Positions 1 through 12,709 of a stretch of 64,000 nucleotides of DNA are shown here, piece after piece. Both the position numbers and the translations under genes were made by a program. The notes under the pieces were generated by a model, which saw only the letters and a list, made by a program, of their open reading frames with translations, ran no database searches and had not been told where the DNA came from. The stretch comes from Lamellibrachia columna (lineage: Eukaryota > Annelida > Polychaeta > Sabellida > Siboglinidae), in the NCBI GenBank assembly GCA_963662155.1, contig OY759270.1, forward strand, positions 55,048,874-55,112,873, read 5' to 3'. The first letter of the stretch is position 1. Each line of letters starts with the position of its first letter.

Positions 1-1271
<1,271 letters not shown>

Positions 1272-1450
1272 TCTTTGAAAGCTTCTCTGTCTGTTCTCTA
1301 AACATATAGCTACTTTACACACTCCTCCATAAATGGAGTGTTTATAATATATAGAGAGGCTATCTTATTTCTAGGATGTTTGCCCTCTGACATGTTTTAA
1401 CAAGAACATGAACGAAGACCACAAGACTGGACACCAATGTGTAGATAGAA

Positions 1451-2115
1451 GGGGATCCAGAGCTAGGTTTGGGGATGGAGTGGTCACAGTTTAGTGTGGA
1501 AAGCAGACCTAATTTTTTATTTTTTTTTAGATTGGTGCATCTTGATGAATAATCTCTTGCGAAACCTCCGAAAATTATATTTTAAGAAGGATACCCTAAA
1601 TTGACAATTTCCGCGACTTGCGTCAGGGAACGTACTGACTGTTGCACATATTACTTCATGGAAATCTCTGTATATAATAATATATGTAGACAAATGGACT
1701 ACCAAATCAAAGCTAAACATCCATTGCATCTGTTGACATGTGGTTTGTCACTATATCTTGAGTACTTGTTAAATAAGAGCTCTATAATGACAATGACCCT
1801 ATCCATAGATTCCAAAAATTAATCACACAAATCATAACATAATTTTATATAAGCTGCTAAAAAAAAGTGTGATGGCTGTAGTATAATTATTACCTATTTT
1901 GATGTGAAACAGATATTTATTAGCTACATTTTGGTACCAAATGTATGTCCATATATGATATAGAAATGTAGTTGTAGTGTTGTAGTGTTGGCAACATGAC
2001 AACCAAAAACAGCCGAATAAGTATGGTTGGTCATTTGCATGATTAAACAGACCTGTGAAAACACTCTATCTCTAAAATATAATTTCATCCTACATTTTGG
2101 ACCCAAATAAGCAAC
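1451..2115 (+). repeat. Left arm of long imperfect inverted repeat
   Basis: This segment matches the reverse complement of 5394-7594 over its whole length when two minisatellites in the right arm are ignored. Landmarks in order are ggggatcc, gggatggagtgg, gaagcagacct, ttgcgaaacct, ttgcgtcagggaacgta, catggaaatctctgt, catctgttgacatgtgg, gagctctataatgaca, acacaaatcataacata and tttgcatgattaaacag. By eye identity is roughly 80-90% in the middle. The arms face each other across about 3.3 kb that holds a decayed nuclease-like gene. This fits the long terminal inverted repeats of a DNA transposon or foldback element; no target-site duplication could be fixed because the outer boundary is blurred. Confidence 0.85.
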
Positions 2116-2420
2116 TATATATTTTAAAACTTGTTTTATTGTGTATAGAAGAGTATAATATGTATAACTCAAATTAAGTCAGCCATTTTGAATATTCAGA
2201 TGGCCGACAAAAAAATTCCCAATTTTACTTAATTATTGCTAATACTAATAGTTGTAGTATTATATGTAGAAACAAACTTTAAAAATTAAAATCGAATTAC
2301 TATTTCATTACAGTGGGGGTATTTTGGTGCAATTACATATGCTTCAATAAAAAGATAAATTTGCACCCAAATAGCACAAGATTGGTATTAAATGAAAGGT
2401 ATTGATCTCCTGCTGTATTT
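2116..2420. other. AT-rich 3' flank of nuclease-like pseudogene
   Basis: AT-rich sequence between the left inverted arm and the 3' end of the minus-strand pseudogene. No domain is visible. By position it would be the 3' untranslated part of the gene if the whole 1451-7594 segment is one mobile element. Confidence 0.35.
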
Positions 2421-3023
2421 GAAATTGAACAAATAGCATCACGTGATCATCTCTGATCATCTCTGTTCTTTTCTGCATTTGCTCTTGACACATGTTTTTC
2501 ACCACAAATCTCTCTCCCAAATGGTGTAGTGGCGGGTATGTTGGTGATTCTACCGAGCAGCTTTGCAAATAAGAATTTGGAAGAGTGCACGCAGCCTGTA
2601 GTAGTGAAATACATCTTCCGTTGGAGGAAGGCCCCTGAGGCCCCCCTTTGTCGCACTGAATGCCTGGGCTCTGGCTTCATCCAGATTGATGTCAAAGTTG
2701 CCGTGTAGCTTCAGGTAGAAGAGACGAGCTGATTTTGTTTACTTCATCAGACAAGGATACATCAATGTCTCCATACGTGGTCAATGCAGTTATGTCTTGT
2801 GCTGCAGACATAACTACCCAGTACCTTATACGTCTTTCTCTTTCCGCGTCGGAAGGGGTAACTCACTGTGTCACACCCACTCATCACGTGACCACACACA
2901 AGAAGAGCTGATGTAGATGAAGACACCAACAGACGATTCTTTTCAGCCAGCTGTCTCGCAATCCGGTGACAAGGTATGTATGTCGCCCCTTTCTGCACCC
3001 AGAGTCCTTCCAGACCAGGTATA

Positions 3024-3350
3024 CTCACACTGTGGTAGTTGGCCCTCACTGTGGTAGATGGTCCTCACTGTGGTAGATGGTCCTCACTGTGGTAGATGGT
3101 CCTCACTGTGGTAGTTGGCCCTCAATGTGGTAGTTGGCCCTCACTGTGGTAGATGGTCCTCACTGTGGTAGATGGTCCTCACTGTGGTATATGGTCCTCA
3201 CTGTGGTAGATGGTCCTCACTGTGGTAGATGGTCCTCACTGTGGTAGATGGTCATCACTGTGGTAGATGGTCCTCACTGTGGTAGATGGTCCTCACTGTG
3301 GTAGATGGTCATCACTGTGGTAGATGGTCATCACTGTGGTAGATGATCAT
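3024..3350. repeat. 19-bp minisatellite inside the nuclease-like pseudogene
   Basis: About 17 copies of a unit close to ctcactgtggtagatggtc, with cat/cct and agt/aga variants. It begins directly after the minus-strand DTDILVMI motif and ends before the segment that carries GCDTVS, so it was inserted or amplified within former coding sequence. Confidence 0.93.
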
Positions 3351-3873
3351 CACCAGAATGTCAGTGTCCGTGGCTTGTACCACAGCATGTGAGTAGCTGT
3401 GGTTTCCACACAGTATTCTAGATGTGCAAAGATACATGTATCTGCTTCCTCGTGAGATTCACACGACACATCTGGTAGACCTTGTGATCCATTTCCTTGA
3501 ATTATGATATATTCACTGGAGAATCCTCCAAGGATAAGCTGCACATCTCTAGGGACTATTTCCGGATGTTTGCACCACGTTTCGGCCAGGTACCTTTGCA
3601 ATGCTGCTTTGTTGTTCGCTTTAGCGATGAAAGACTTCCGTGTTGGCATGGAAAGGTTATCCTGAATCTCGTATGTGCGACATTCATCTTGTGTCTTCTG
3701 TCGTCTGACCCTTTCTGGTTCCTTTAGGCTAAATTATACACCATACCGATCACCCACCAAGTTGACCATGTTGCACCCTGGTGGACGGGACATCAGCAAC
3801 TTATGCAGATAACGAGTTGCCATGTTGAGGAACTTCTTACACCCGGTGACCTGCTGCCGGTGTATACATGCCA

Positions 3874-4110
3874 TGGCATCAACCAGCAGCACATTACCAC
3901 CAGGTGGTAAGTGGCATCAACCACAACATTACCATCAGTGGGTGGTAAGTGGCATCAACCAGCAGCACATTACCACCAGGTGGTAAGTGGCATCAACCAC
4001 AACATTACCATCAGTGGGTGGTAAGTGGCATCAACCAGCAGCACATTACCATCAGTGGGTGGTAAGTGGCATCAACCAGCAGCACATTACCACCAGTGGG
4101 TGGTAAGTGG
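3874..4110. repeat. About 37-bp minisatellite inside the pseudogene
   Basis: About six imperfect copies of a unit containing ggcatcaaccagcagcac and accaccaggtggtaagt. On the minus strand one unit corresponds to the coding stretch GGNVLLVDA, so the array is an expansion of the start of the putative PIN domain. Longer and shorter units alternate through a small indel (agcagcac versus acaac). Confidence 0.88.
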
Positions 4111-4679
4111 TCTTCGTCTACCCAGGAATCTCCAACTTGACTCTTCATAGCTACAACATAATCTGCCTTATTACCCTTCCTCATGACGTAACCTTGATCA
4201 TCTGGCTCAAAGGAAGAAGCAGGGTATTTAGTCGACTCATAGCTGAAGGATTCACTGTCCTTGTGTGAAGGCTCAGGACAACATTGCTCTCTTCCTGGTA
4301 TACCTTTTGCTTTCAGTGATTTGACTGGTTTCTGTCGCTTCTCGTGGAAAGTCTGCAGACGTACCGAATTAACAGTTGTGTTGAGCGCTTCTTCAGCTTA
4401 GCTGAGTGCTTCCTGTCCCTTCTCGTTTGCTTCTAAAAGATCTAGTGAGGCACACTTCTCACCAGTGGCGATATTCAAGAGATCAGAAGAGGATGAGGTA
4501 CGTGGATTGATCAGGCCACCAACAAGCAACGTCTTTATGCTGTTGACTGCATCTGTGTCTTCGCTGGTCGCTGGTATACGTCAGGCAAAGTACATCAGGC
4601 AAAGTCTGCCTGTTGGATTTCTTTCGAGGGTTGCATCAAATTCAGACAGCATCTGGTTGACATAAATCCTTTATCCAGT

Positions 4680-4951
4680 AAGTGTGCGCGAGCTTGTAAA
4701 TGTGCACGAGCTTGTAAGTGTGCACGAGCTTGTAAGTGTGCACGAGCTTGTAAGTGTACACGAGCTTGTAAGTGTGCACGAACTTGTAAGTGTGCACGAG
4801 CTTGTAAGTGTGCACGAACTTGTAAGTGTGCACGAGCTTGTAAGTGTGCACGAGCTTGTAAGTGTACACGAGCTTGTAAGTGTACACGAACTTGTAAGTG
4901 TGCACGAGCTTGTAAGTGTGCACGAACTTGTAAGTGTGCACGAGCTTGTAA
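4680..4951. repeat. 18-bp minisatellite
   Basis: About 15 copies of cttgtaagtgtgcacgag, with variants gtgtaca for gtgtgca and aactt for agctt. The unit length is a multiple of three, so long frames are open on both strands; these are spurious. Confidence 0.95.
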
Positions 4952-4984
4952 GTAAAGTATGACACCTGACCATGCCATAATAGT

Positions 4985-5396
4985 CCTTGCCAGACAGTCC
5001 TTGCCAGACAGTCCTTGCCAGACTGTCCTTGCCAGACAGTCCTTGCCAGACAGTCCTTGCCAGACAGTCCTTGCCAGACAGTTCTTGCCAGACAGTCCTT
5101 GCCAGACAGTTCTTGCCAGACAGTCCTTGCCAGACAGTCCTTGCCAGACAGTCCTTGCCAGACAGTCCTTGCCAGACAGTCCTTGCCAGACAGTCCTTGC
5201 CAGACAGTCCTTGCCAGACAGTCCTTACCAGACTGTCCTTGCCAGACAGTCCTTGCCAGACAGTCCTTGCCAGGCAGTCCTTGCCAGACAGTCCTTGCCA
5301 GACAGTCCTTGCCAGACTGTCCTTGCCAGACAGTCCTTGCCAGACAGTCCTTGCCAGACAGTCCTTGCCAGACTGTCCTTGCCAAACAGTCCTTGC
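4985..5396. repeat. 14-bp minisatellite
   Basis: About 29 copies of ccttgccagacagt, with occasional gactgt, cagttc and gcagt variants. It lies directly against the inner edge of the right inverted arm. Confidence 0.95.
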
Positions 5397-5916
5397 TTAT
5401 TTAGGTCTTGTTTTTTTAGATATAAGTGTTTTCACATGTCTGTTTAATCATGCAAATGACCAACCGGCTGTTTTTGGTTGTCGTGTTGCCAACACTACAA
5501 CTACATTTGTATATAATATATAGACATAGATTTTGTATCAAACTGTAGCTAATAAACAACCGTTTCACATCAAAATAGGTAATCATTATAATACTGCCAC
5601 CAAAATATTGTTTTAGCATTTTATATAAATTATGTTATGATTTGTGTGACTAATTTTTGGAGTCTCGGTATAACAATAGGGTCTATGTCATTATAGAGCT
5701 CCTATTTCACAGATATTCATATAGGGACAGACCACATGTCAACAGATGCAGTGGATGTTTAACTTTCATTTGGTTGTCCATTTGTCTACATATATTATAC
5801 ACAGAGATTTCCATGGAGTAATATGTGCAACAGTCAATACGTTCCCTGACGCAAGTCAAATTGTCAATTTAGGGCGTCCTTCTTAAAATAAAATGTTCGA
5901 AGGTTTCGCAAGAAAT

Positions 5917-7371
5917 ATGGCGGAGCAGGCATCGTGATTACTCATCGAGATGGCGGAGCAGGCATCGTGATTACTCATCGAGATGGCGGAGCAGGCATCG
6001 TGATTACTCATCGAGATGGCGGAGCAGGCCCCGTGATTACTCATCGAGATGGCGGAGCAGGCACCGTGATTACTCATCGAGATGGCGGAGCAGGCATCGT
6101 GATTACTCATCGAGATGGCGGAGCAGGCCCCGTGATTACTCATCGAGATGGCGGAGCAGGCATCGTGATTACTCATCGAGATGGCGGAGCAGGCATCGTG
6201 ATTACTCATCGAGATGGCGGAGCAGGCATCGTGATTACTCATCGAGATGGCGGAGCAAGCCCCGTGATTACTCATCGAGATGGCGGAGCAGGCATCGTGA
6301 TTACTCATCGAGATGGCGGAGCAGGCCCCGTGATTACTCATCGAGATGGCAGAGCAGGCATCGTGATTACTCATCGAGATGGCGGAGCAGGCCCCGTGAT
6401 TACTCATCGAGATGGCGGAGCAGGCACCGTGATTACTCATCGAGATGGCGGAGCAGGCATCGTGATTACTCATCGAGATGGCGGAGCAGGCCCCGTGATT
6501 ACTCATCGAGATGGCGGAGCAGGCATCGTGATTACTCATCGAGATGGCGGAGCAGGCATCGTGATTACTCATCGAGATGGCGGAGCAGGCATCGTGATTA
6601 CTCATCGAGATGGCGGAGCAAGCCCCGTGATTACTCATCGAGATGGCGGAGCAGGCATCGTGATTACTCATCGAGATGGCGGAGCAGGCCCCGTGATTAC
6701 TCATCGAGATGGCAGAGCAGGCATCGTGATTACTCATCGAGATGGCGGAGCAGGCCCCGTGATTACTCATCGAGATGGCGGAGCAGGCACCGTGATTACT
6801 CATCGAGATGGCGGAGCAGGCCCCGTGATTACTCATCGAGATGGCGGAGCAGGCATCGTGATTACTCATCGAGATGGCGGAGCAGGCATCGTGATTACTC
6901 ATCGAGATGGCGGAGCAGGCCCCGTGATTACTCATCGAGATGGCGGAGCAGGCATCGTGATTACTCATCGAGATGGCGGAGCAGGCCCCGTGATTACTCA
7001 TCGAGATGGCGGAGCAGGCATCGTGATTACTCATCGAGATGGCGGAGCAGGCCCCGTGATTACTCATCGAGATGGCAGAGCAGGCATCGTGATTACTCAT
7101 CGAGATGGCGGAGCAGGCCCCGTGATTACTCATCGAGATGGCGGAGCAGGCACCGTGATTACTCATCGAGATGGCGGAGCAGGCCCCGTGATTACTCATC
7201 GAGATGGCGGAGCAGGCATCGTGATTACTCATCGAGATGGCGGAGCAGGCATCGTGATTACTCATCGAGATGGCGGAGCAGGCATCGTGATTACTCATCG
7301 AGATGGCGGAGCAGGCATCGTGATTACTCATCGAGATGGCGGAGCAGGCCCCGTGATTACTCATCGAGATG
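5917..7371. repeat. 33-bp minisatellite, about 44 copies, with higher-order structure
   Basis: The unit contains gatggcggagcaggc, a variable triplet (atc, ccc or acc), and gtgattactcatcga. The order of variants repeats with a period of 11 units: the rare ggcagagcagg variant falls near 6346, 6709 and 7072, i.e. 363 bp apart, and the variant order between them is nearly the same. Frames of about 480-500 codons are open on both strands purely because 33 is divisible by three. Confidence 0.97.
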
Positions 7372-7406
7372 CACAAATCTAACAAATATGAGGTCTGCTT
7401 CCCACA

Positions 7407-7565
7407 CTAAACTATGTCCACTCCATCCCTAAACTATGTCCACTCCATCCCTAAACTATGTCCACTCCATCCCTAAACTATGTCCACTCCATCCCTAAAC
7501 TATGTCCACTCCATCCCTAAACTATGTCCACTCCATCCCTAAACTATGTCCACTCCATCCCTAAA
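7407..7565. repeat. 22-bp minisatellite
   Basis: Seven nearly perfect copies of a unit made of actatgtccactccatccc followed by taa. The left inverted arm holds a single diverged copy of the same sequence near 1470-1495. Confidence 0.95.
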
Positions 7566-7594
7566 TATAGGCCTTTTTGAGTGTGGATCCCCGA

Positions 7595-8557
7595 CTAAGA
7601 GGGTTTCATGACCTTTCAGTAAAAGTAAACTTGATGGGCAAACTGAATTAGCACTGTCATGATTAAAAAGGAACTGTTAAAAAAATCCACGAAATAAAAA
7701 TGGTGGTCTGGGCCCTATGTGCGACGACCACCCGACCCGTTTAACTCATACAACTCAGTTACATATAAATCTGACATTTGTTGACTTGTACGAGAAGTTA
7801 ACACTGTCACATTTATGTCACAGTATCGCCAGCCCAGGTAACGTCAAGTCACCCCTTCATAGTGCCATCAGTGCTATTGTCACTTTCCTCCGTCATATTA
7901 TTGAATTGCCACTGAATTGTTACGCGCTGTCATAAGGTCTATTACGGGTCGACTGGAACCGAAATAGTTGTCGTTTATTACTTGTCATTTATTACTTGCG
8001 TTTCACAGGCTGTGATTCTGCACCTAAGTTACGAATTTCACGTCTTCAGCCGATGTAACAAGATTCGTGCAGACAGGATTCAGTTTCTATATCGCACGCA
8101 GCTGGCCCCGGAGTCTAGGAGTGACCGCGCAGACTCTGTCCGCTCAAAGCTCACCACGTGTGAGACGGCGGACATCTGGACTACCTATCCATACACTGCT
8201 GGCGTTTATCCAGTGACTTGGATTCAGTCTGCAGGGCTATAAATAGAGGCATTATTATCTGCAGTTTCAAAAGCACATTTTGGCTGTTTTTTTCACGAAT
8301 TTTGTATTTGGAGGGCAGTGATATTCTGTTGTTTTATTTCATGTAACGTTTTATAAAATACGACGTGTTGTTGCTGCCTGGTGTTGTCGGAATTAATACA
8401 ACTGTTATGGTTTCATTTTTAAATGTTAGATACATTATAAATTCGTTAACTTGAACTTCTATATCTCGAATATCTATTATAACTTACACCGTGAGCCCGA
8501 CCCCACTAGAAAGCACTGCTCTGTGTAAAACAGGTGTGGACGCAACACCTTTAAAAG
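7595..8557. other. Unassigned sequence
   Basis: No coding domain or array seen. A ctataaata string occurs near 8238 but nothing around it supports a promoter call. Confidence 0.4.
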
Positions 8558-8559
8558 TA

Positions 8560-8985
8560 CAGTTGAACTTCGCTTTACGTTACTTCGATAATACAGTCAC
8601 GTCGCCGTCACGTCGCCGTCACGTCGCCGTTATGGTCACCTTGATACAGTCCCGAATTATTTCCAAAAAAGTATAGGACATTAGTCCCGCTAATACAGTC
8701 ACCTCGCTAATACAGTCACCTCGCTAATACGGTCACCTCGCTATTCGTGTCACTTAGGCCAGTGCAGTGGCCATAATATCGAGGCTGCAAGTACAGTATT
8801 ACAAATAATTTTGAAATAAAACTTTATAAATATTGCAAATTAAAAAACTATTGCCAATACTTTGCAATACAAAAATTTAATATTGCAATATCGCCGTATG
8901 CAATGTACCGAGCATTGAACCCTTAACTCGGACGGACAACTCGAAGTATTTCCGTCCATCCGACTTAATTAACGGAATTGTACTG
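8560..8985. mobile_element. pogo/Tigger-like MITE
   Basis: The segment starts CAGTTGAACTTCGCTTTACG and ends, read on the other strand, CAGTACAATTCCGTTAATTA; 12 of the first 18 bases agree. It is flanked by TA on both sides (8558-8559 and 8986-8987), the target duplication of Tc1/mariner/pogo elements. It is 426 bp with no transposase. The interior carries short direct repeats (gtcacgtcgcc near 8585-8625 and ctaatacagtcacctcg near 8690-8745), a subterminal pattern often seen in pogo-like MITEs. Confidence 0.55.
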
Positions 8986-9791
8986 TAGAATAAACTTAAC
9001 CTTTTGGTATTTCCTATCTGCGTCGAATCTGCCAGTGCATAGACAGATAGCTTATAAATCTTGCAAAAAAATATACCTTATTAATGATAACGTGTGTGTT
9101 ACCTTGCAAAAAGGTGAAACATGAATTATAGCCCTTTTCCGCGAAATCAAGAAATGCCACCGTGTGACGCAATATTCCCACCATAAGCTCCCTATACTCA
9201 TAAAAATACAAGATTGACTGCCAAACCACACATGTGAAGTGTTGTGATGACGACTTGCCCGTTTGAAACCTCATCTATACTGCACACAGACGACCGCTCT
9301 GCTCTGTGCTTGAAGGGTTTTATGGACCAATAACTCTTCCTGACAGCCAGAAACATTCGCTACGTCGGTACTGTGTCCGGGTGCCGACCACCGGATGCTT
9401 TATGTTGGGAAGTCTGTATGAGAGTTACATAACGCTGCACCCTGTCATTGGGCCGCCTCCTATGTCTGTTTACACTTCCCTGTCAGACACACCTGTCCAT
9501 TTCAACAGCATCACAACTTTTATTGACAAATTAAGCCACGCTGAAATTAGAAATTACTGAGCGAAATGTATTTGCCCATGTCATTCCACCTCCGTCTATC
9601 CCCAGGCAATACAGAGCTGAGTAATCTGAGGTAAGGGGAACTGAATCAAATTGATCACGCTGGGGGTGTCAACTATATCTTTGGCAAGACTCAGGGAGAC
9701 GCATAATCCCAGTAGATTTTCCTGTTGTCATAACAAATAGTATTTAATGTTTCCGTAACATCATCCCAATAGAATTCCATGTTGTCATAAG

Positions 9792-9795
<4 letters not shown>
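8986..9795. other. Unassigned sequence
   Basis: No domain, array or RNA gene was recognised. Confidence 0.4.

Positions 9796-9881
<86 letters not shown>
9796..9881. repeat. (TA)n microsatellite
   Basis: About 43 perfect TA units; a shorter (TA) run follows at about 9913-9926. Confidence 0.97.
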
Positions 9882-9883
<2 letters not shown>

Positions 9884-9926
9884 TCGTTAATGGGAAGCGT
9901 ATAAGGACATTTGTATATATATATAT

Positions 9927-10980
9927 CATCATCATTGAAAAAATAATCAAGAAAACAGATTAGGTACGTTTATTTTTAATAATGATCGTTATTTTAACCA
10001 TGTCGTCCCAAACGTGCTTACTGTAAATATTTACATTTTCAGAAACTATTCATAACTGAGTACTCTGGCTTCGAGAAAATAAACATTAATACGCTTCCGC
10101 AGCTTCTGGTTTGTTCCACAACTGCGCTATTCCCTGGCGAAAGGGTCGAAATGCCAGACAGACCTAGTATTCCGTCTCCTCGTTTATCAAGCCAGCTGCT
10201 TGAACTTACATGACCTCGCCTGTCGTCGTGGTCTGTCCGCGTCCACCTGTCCATTCCACACTCGACCAGTTGTCTACCGTCTGTCATCGCCTGACTCATA
10301 GTCGCCGTCCCCTCATCAGACTCGGGTAGATGAGCCACGCCCTCCAGTTGCGCTGTCAGTGGAACCCGGCTTCTTGCGCCAGACCGAGGCAGTTCAATAG
10401 TTGCCGTTTTTAGTCTGGGACAATTATGTTGTTATCTTTGACTTTTGTTTCCTAAGTATCGTTTTAATCCACATCTTACTGTTCTTATCTTATCTTATCT
10501 TACTGTTCTTATATAATTCTTGTTGTTCTAGCTCTTCTTCCTTTTTTGTTTCATCTTCTTCTCCTTCTTCTTCTACTTCTCCTTCTCCTTCTTCTGCTAC
10601 TTCATCACGTAATTGACCTACTTATGACGTAATTGACCTACTTATGACGTAACGTTGTTTGTCTTAAATGCAGAGATTGCGCATTGTGCATAATAACAAC
10701 AGTTAAAAGATTAATGAGAAATGCACTTGTTTTCAACAGCGAAAGTAGCTTTTTCGTTGTCGAATTTTATGGCTGAATACTTCGCAGAGAAATGTAGGAA
10801 TGCATGTATGTTTATATATTCAGAGCCTTTGAACGAACGTCGCATTATCGACGTTCTGTTTGGCTATTGGTTACCGTAATGGTACAAAAGGCTGCCAGGT
10901 GTGAGTCAATCGCTGTAGGACCAGTTACTGGACACCTCCTTGTGGAACTATATGTAATGTATACACATTACGTTACAATT
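9927..10980. other. Unassigned sequence with short simple repeats
   Basis: Contains ttatc repeats near 10485-10505, a pyrimidine-rich ttc-type stretch at about 10535-10605 and a short duplication of gacgtaattgacctacttat near 10607-10650. No coding domain is seen. Confidence 0.45.
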
Positions 10981-11367
10981 AGTGCACTACAGTGTAACTA
11001 CAAGCTGACAGTGCACTACAGTGTAAATACAAGCTGACAGTGCACTACAGTGTAAATACAAGCTGACAGTGCACTACAGTGTAAATACAAGCTGACAGTG
11101 CACTACAGTGTAAATACTAGCTGACAGTGCACTACAGTGTAAATACAAGCTGACAGTGCACTACAGTGTAAATATAAGCTGAGAGTGCACTACAGTGTAA
11201 ATACAAGCTGACAGTGCACTACAGTGTAAATACAAGCTGACAGTGCACTACAGTGTAAATACAAGCTGACAGTGCACTACAGTGTAAATACAAGCTGACA
11301 GTGCACTACAGTGTAAATACAAGCTGACAGTGCACTACAGTGTAAATACAAGCTGACAGTGCACTAA
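10981..11367. repeat. 29-bp minisatellite
   Basis: About 13 copies of a unit containing agtgcactacagtgtaaata and caagctgac. Each unit carries the palindrome agtgcact, so it can form small hairpins. Variants are few (atataagc, actagc, gagag). Confidence 0.95.
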
Positions 11368-12709
11368 AACTAATTATTGCAAATAGATTATGTCGGCGAA
11401 ATGCCCGATGGGTCAAAGAAAATAATTATCGTAAAGTCGAGTCACCCATAATGCCATATAGTTCGCTCTAATCAAGCTGAGATGAATTGTGGACATTTAT
11501 CTTTATGACGCAGTTTATAAAGGTAAGCCGCATCGTAAATATGGAGTGTCACATGTGCTAGGTCTGACCGTTCTGTCATTCTTCCGATCACGGGTCGATT
11601 GCTGCTTCGTCCTTTCGTTGCACTGGACACGACAGAGGCACTCATTACGAATTAAGCCTATAGTTCACGCAGGCTGCTGATTAATATGTGCACATATTCG
11701 ATGCAACAAACGTGGTTGTGTACCGTCAGTTCGTGAGCTAACTGCGACAATATTACAACACATGCTTGTTAGCAACAGGATATCACGACGTTTCAGTTAA
11801 ACGTAGGCCTAATTCAAATGATTAATGTTTGGTCGTAAATAGGCGAAGTAGAAAGACAATTATATCATGATGCAAACAAAACACTACCCAGTATATCAAT
11901 ACATAAACATATCCACTCGTTCTTTGTCTGTCTTATTGATCAATCCTATGCACAATTCGCAGTCAACAGCGACAGCACGTATTAGCGTTTAACGCATCGT
12001 TGTAGTCACACGAGGAGACACTTGTTTAATCCGCCGAAATAAAGATAAGGTTTATTGTCCAAGAAATGTTCCAACGGTCATATTTTCGGTAGTGAAGATT
12101 TCACAGCGTTCAGGATTACGGAACTTGGGATAGACAGAGGCGCTAAGCTTCACTCGCTTTGTAAGACATTGTGGTGACCCATTGGAACCAATCTAGTGGT
12201 CCGGTGAACCTCTATACCGTTGATGTACATTATAGAGGGTGAAGAAAGATGCGTCTCGGCCTTGTATACAACCGACTGTTTGAGGTTTGTATACATAAAC
12301 AGTTCGCGCGGCTATCTGATATAAATTCAAACATCGGCCGGCACGTCGAGGACGCGTGAGACGTTGTTTTCTTTGGAACGTGGCTGGTTTAAGTGCGCTG
12401 TAAAACGACAGCCGGGGGAAATAAACAGCGAATTATATACATGACTAATTCATTACATTGATTATTACATAAATATATAATATATAATATGATAGGCCAG
12501 TTAAGACGATAACCATCCTATAAATGTGTACTATCATTGGCAATGTAACACGGTAACTCGCACATAAATATTTAATATCAGAGACAATTTAAGATGGTAA
12601 CTATCACATAAATACCAGGTGGCATAATTAATCTATGACACGGGCAACCATATATATTTCGAAATGCATTACATCAAACGTCAGAAACGACAGAAATATC
12701 GATAAACAC
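11368..12709. other. Unassigned sequence
   Basis: About 1.3 kb with no recognised gene, array or RNA. Short frames exist but none has a domain signature. Confidence 0.4.

Larger units (their letters stand above)
2420..4650 (-). pseudogene. Decayed PIN/FEN1-like nuclease-family gene, probably transposon-borne
   Basis: Reading the minus strand from about 4650 down to 2420 gives a broken but collinear protein. In order: an N-terminal part (4110-4620) with an in-frame TAA at about 4398-4400; LLVDAMACI (around 3870); GDRYG then a break, then FSLKEPERVRRQ (around 3700-3740); a segment with SHEEADT (around 3436-3460); ATDTDILVMI after a frame change (around 3346-3374); VMSGCDTVSYPFRRGK (around 2850-2890); and GLPPTEDVFHYYRLRAL then TAG (around 2570-2640). 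From memory this order (VDxM, DRY..SxK, HEEADT, DTDxLVxx, GCDTVSxFxGxGK, LPPTxDAxxxHxxRAxxQ) belongs to a large uncharacterised protein family found many times over in invertebrate genomes. The spaced acidic motifs EAD, DTD and GCD followed by a Gly-rich turn resemble FEN1/XPG-type PIN nucleases; that fold is my inference. Two minisatellites interrupt it (3024-3350 and 3874-4110). It is not functional: it has stops, frame changes and array insertions. It lies between long inverted arms, which suggests transposon cargo or a transposase partner. Confidence 0.7.
5394..7594 (-). repeat. Right arm of long inverted repeat, expanded by two arrays
   Basis: Reverse complement of 1451-2115. The part 5394-5916 aligns almost continuously with the left arm from ttgcgaaacct inwards. 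The outer part is split: after the 33-bp array (5917-7371) comes a match to the left arm's gcatcttgatgaataatc and gaagcagacct, then the 22-bp array (7407-7565), then ggatcc at the outer edge. The left arm carries one copy of each array's progenitor, so both arrays grew in this arm after the arms were formed or last homogenised. Confidence 0.85.

Noticed and set aside
5883..7385. Frames of about 480-500 codons on both strands
   Set aside because: They are translations of the 33-bp minisatellite; the period divisible by three keeps them open.
8230..8260. TATA-like ctataaata
   Set aside because: No gene or initiator downstream; such strings are expected by chance in this composition.
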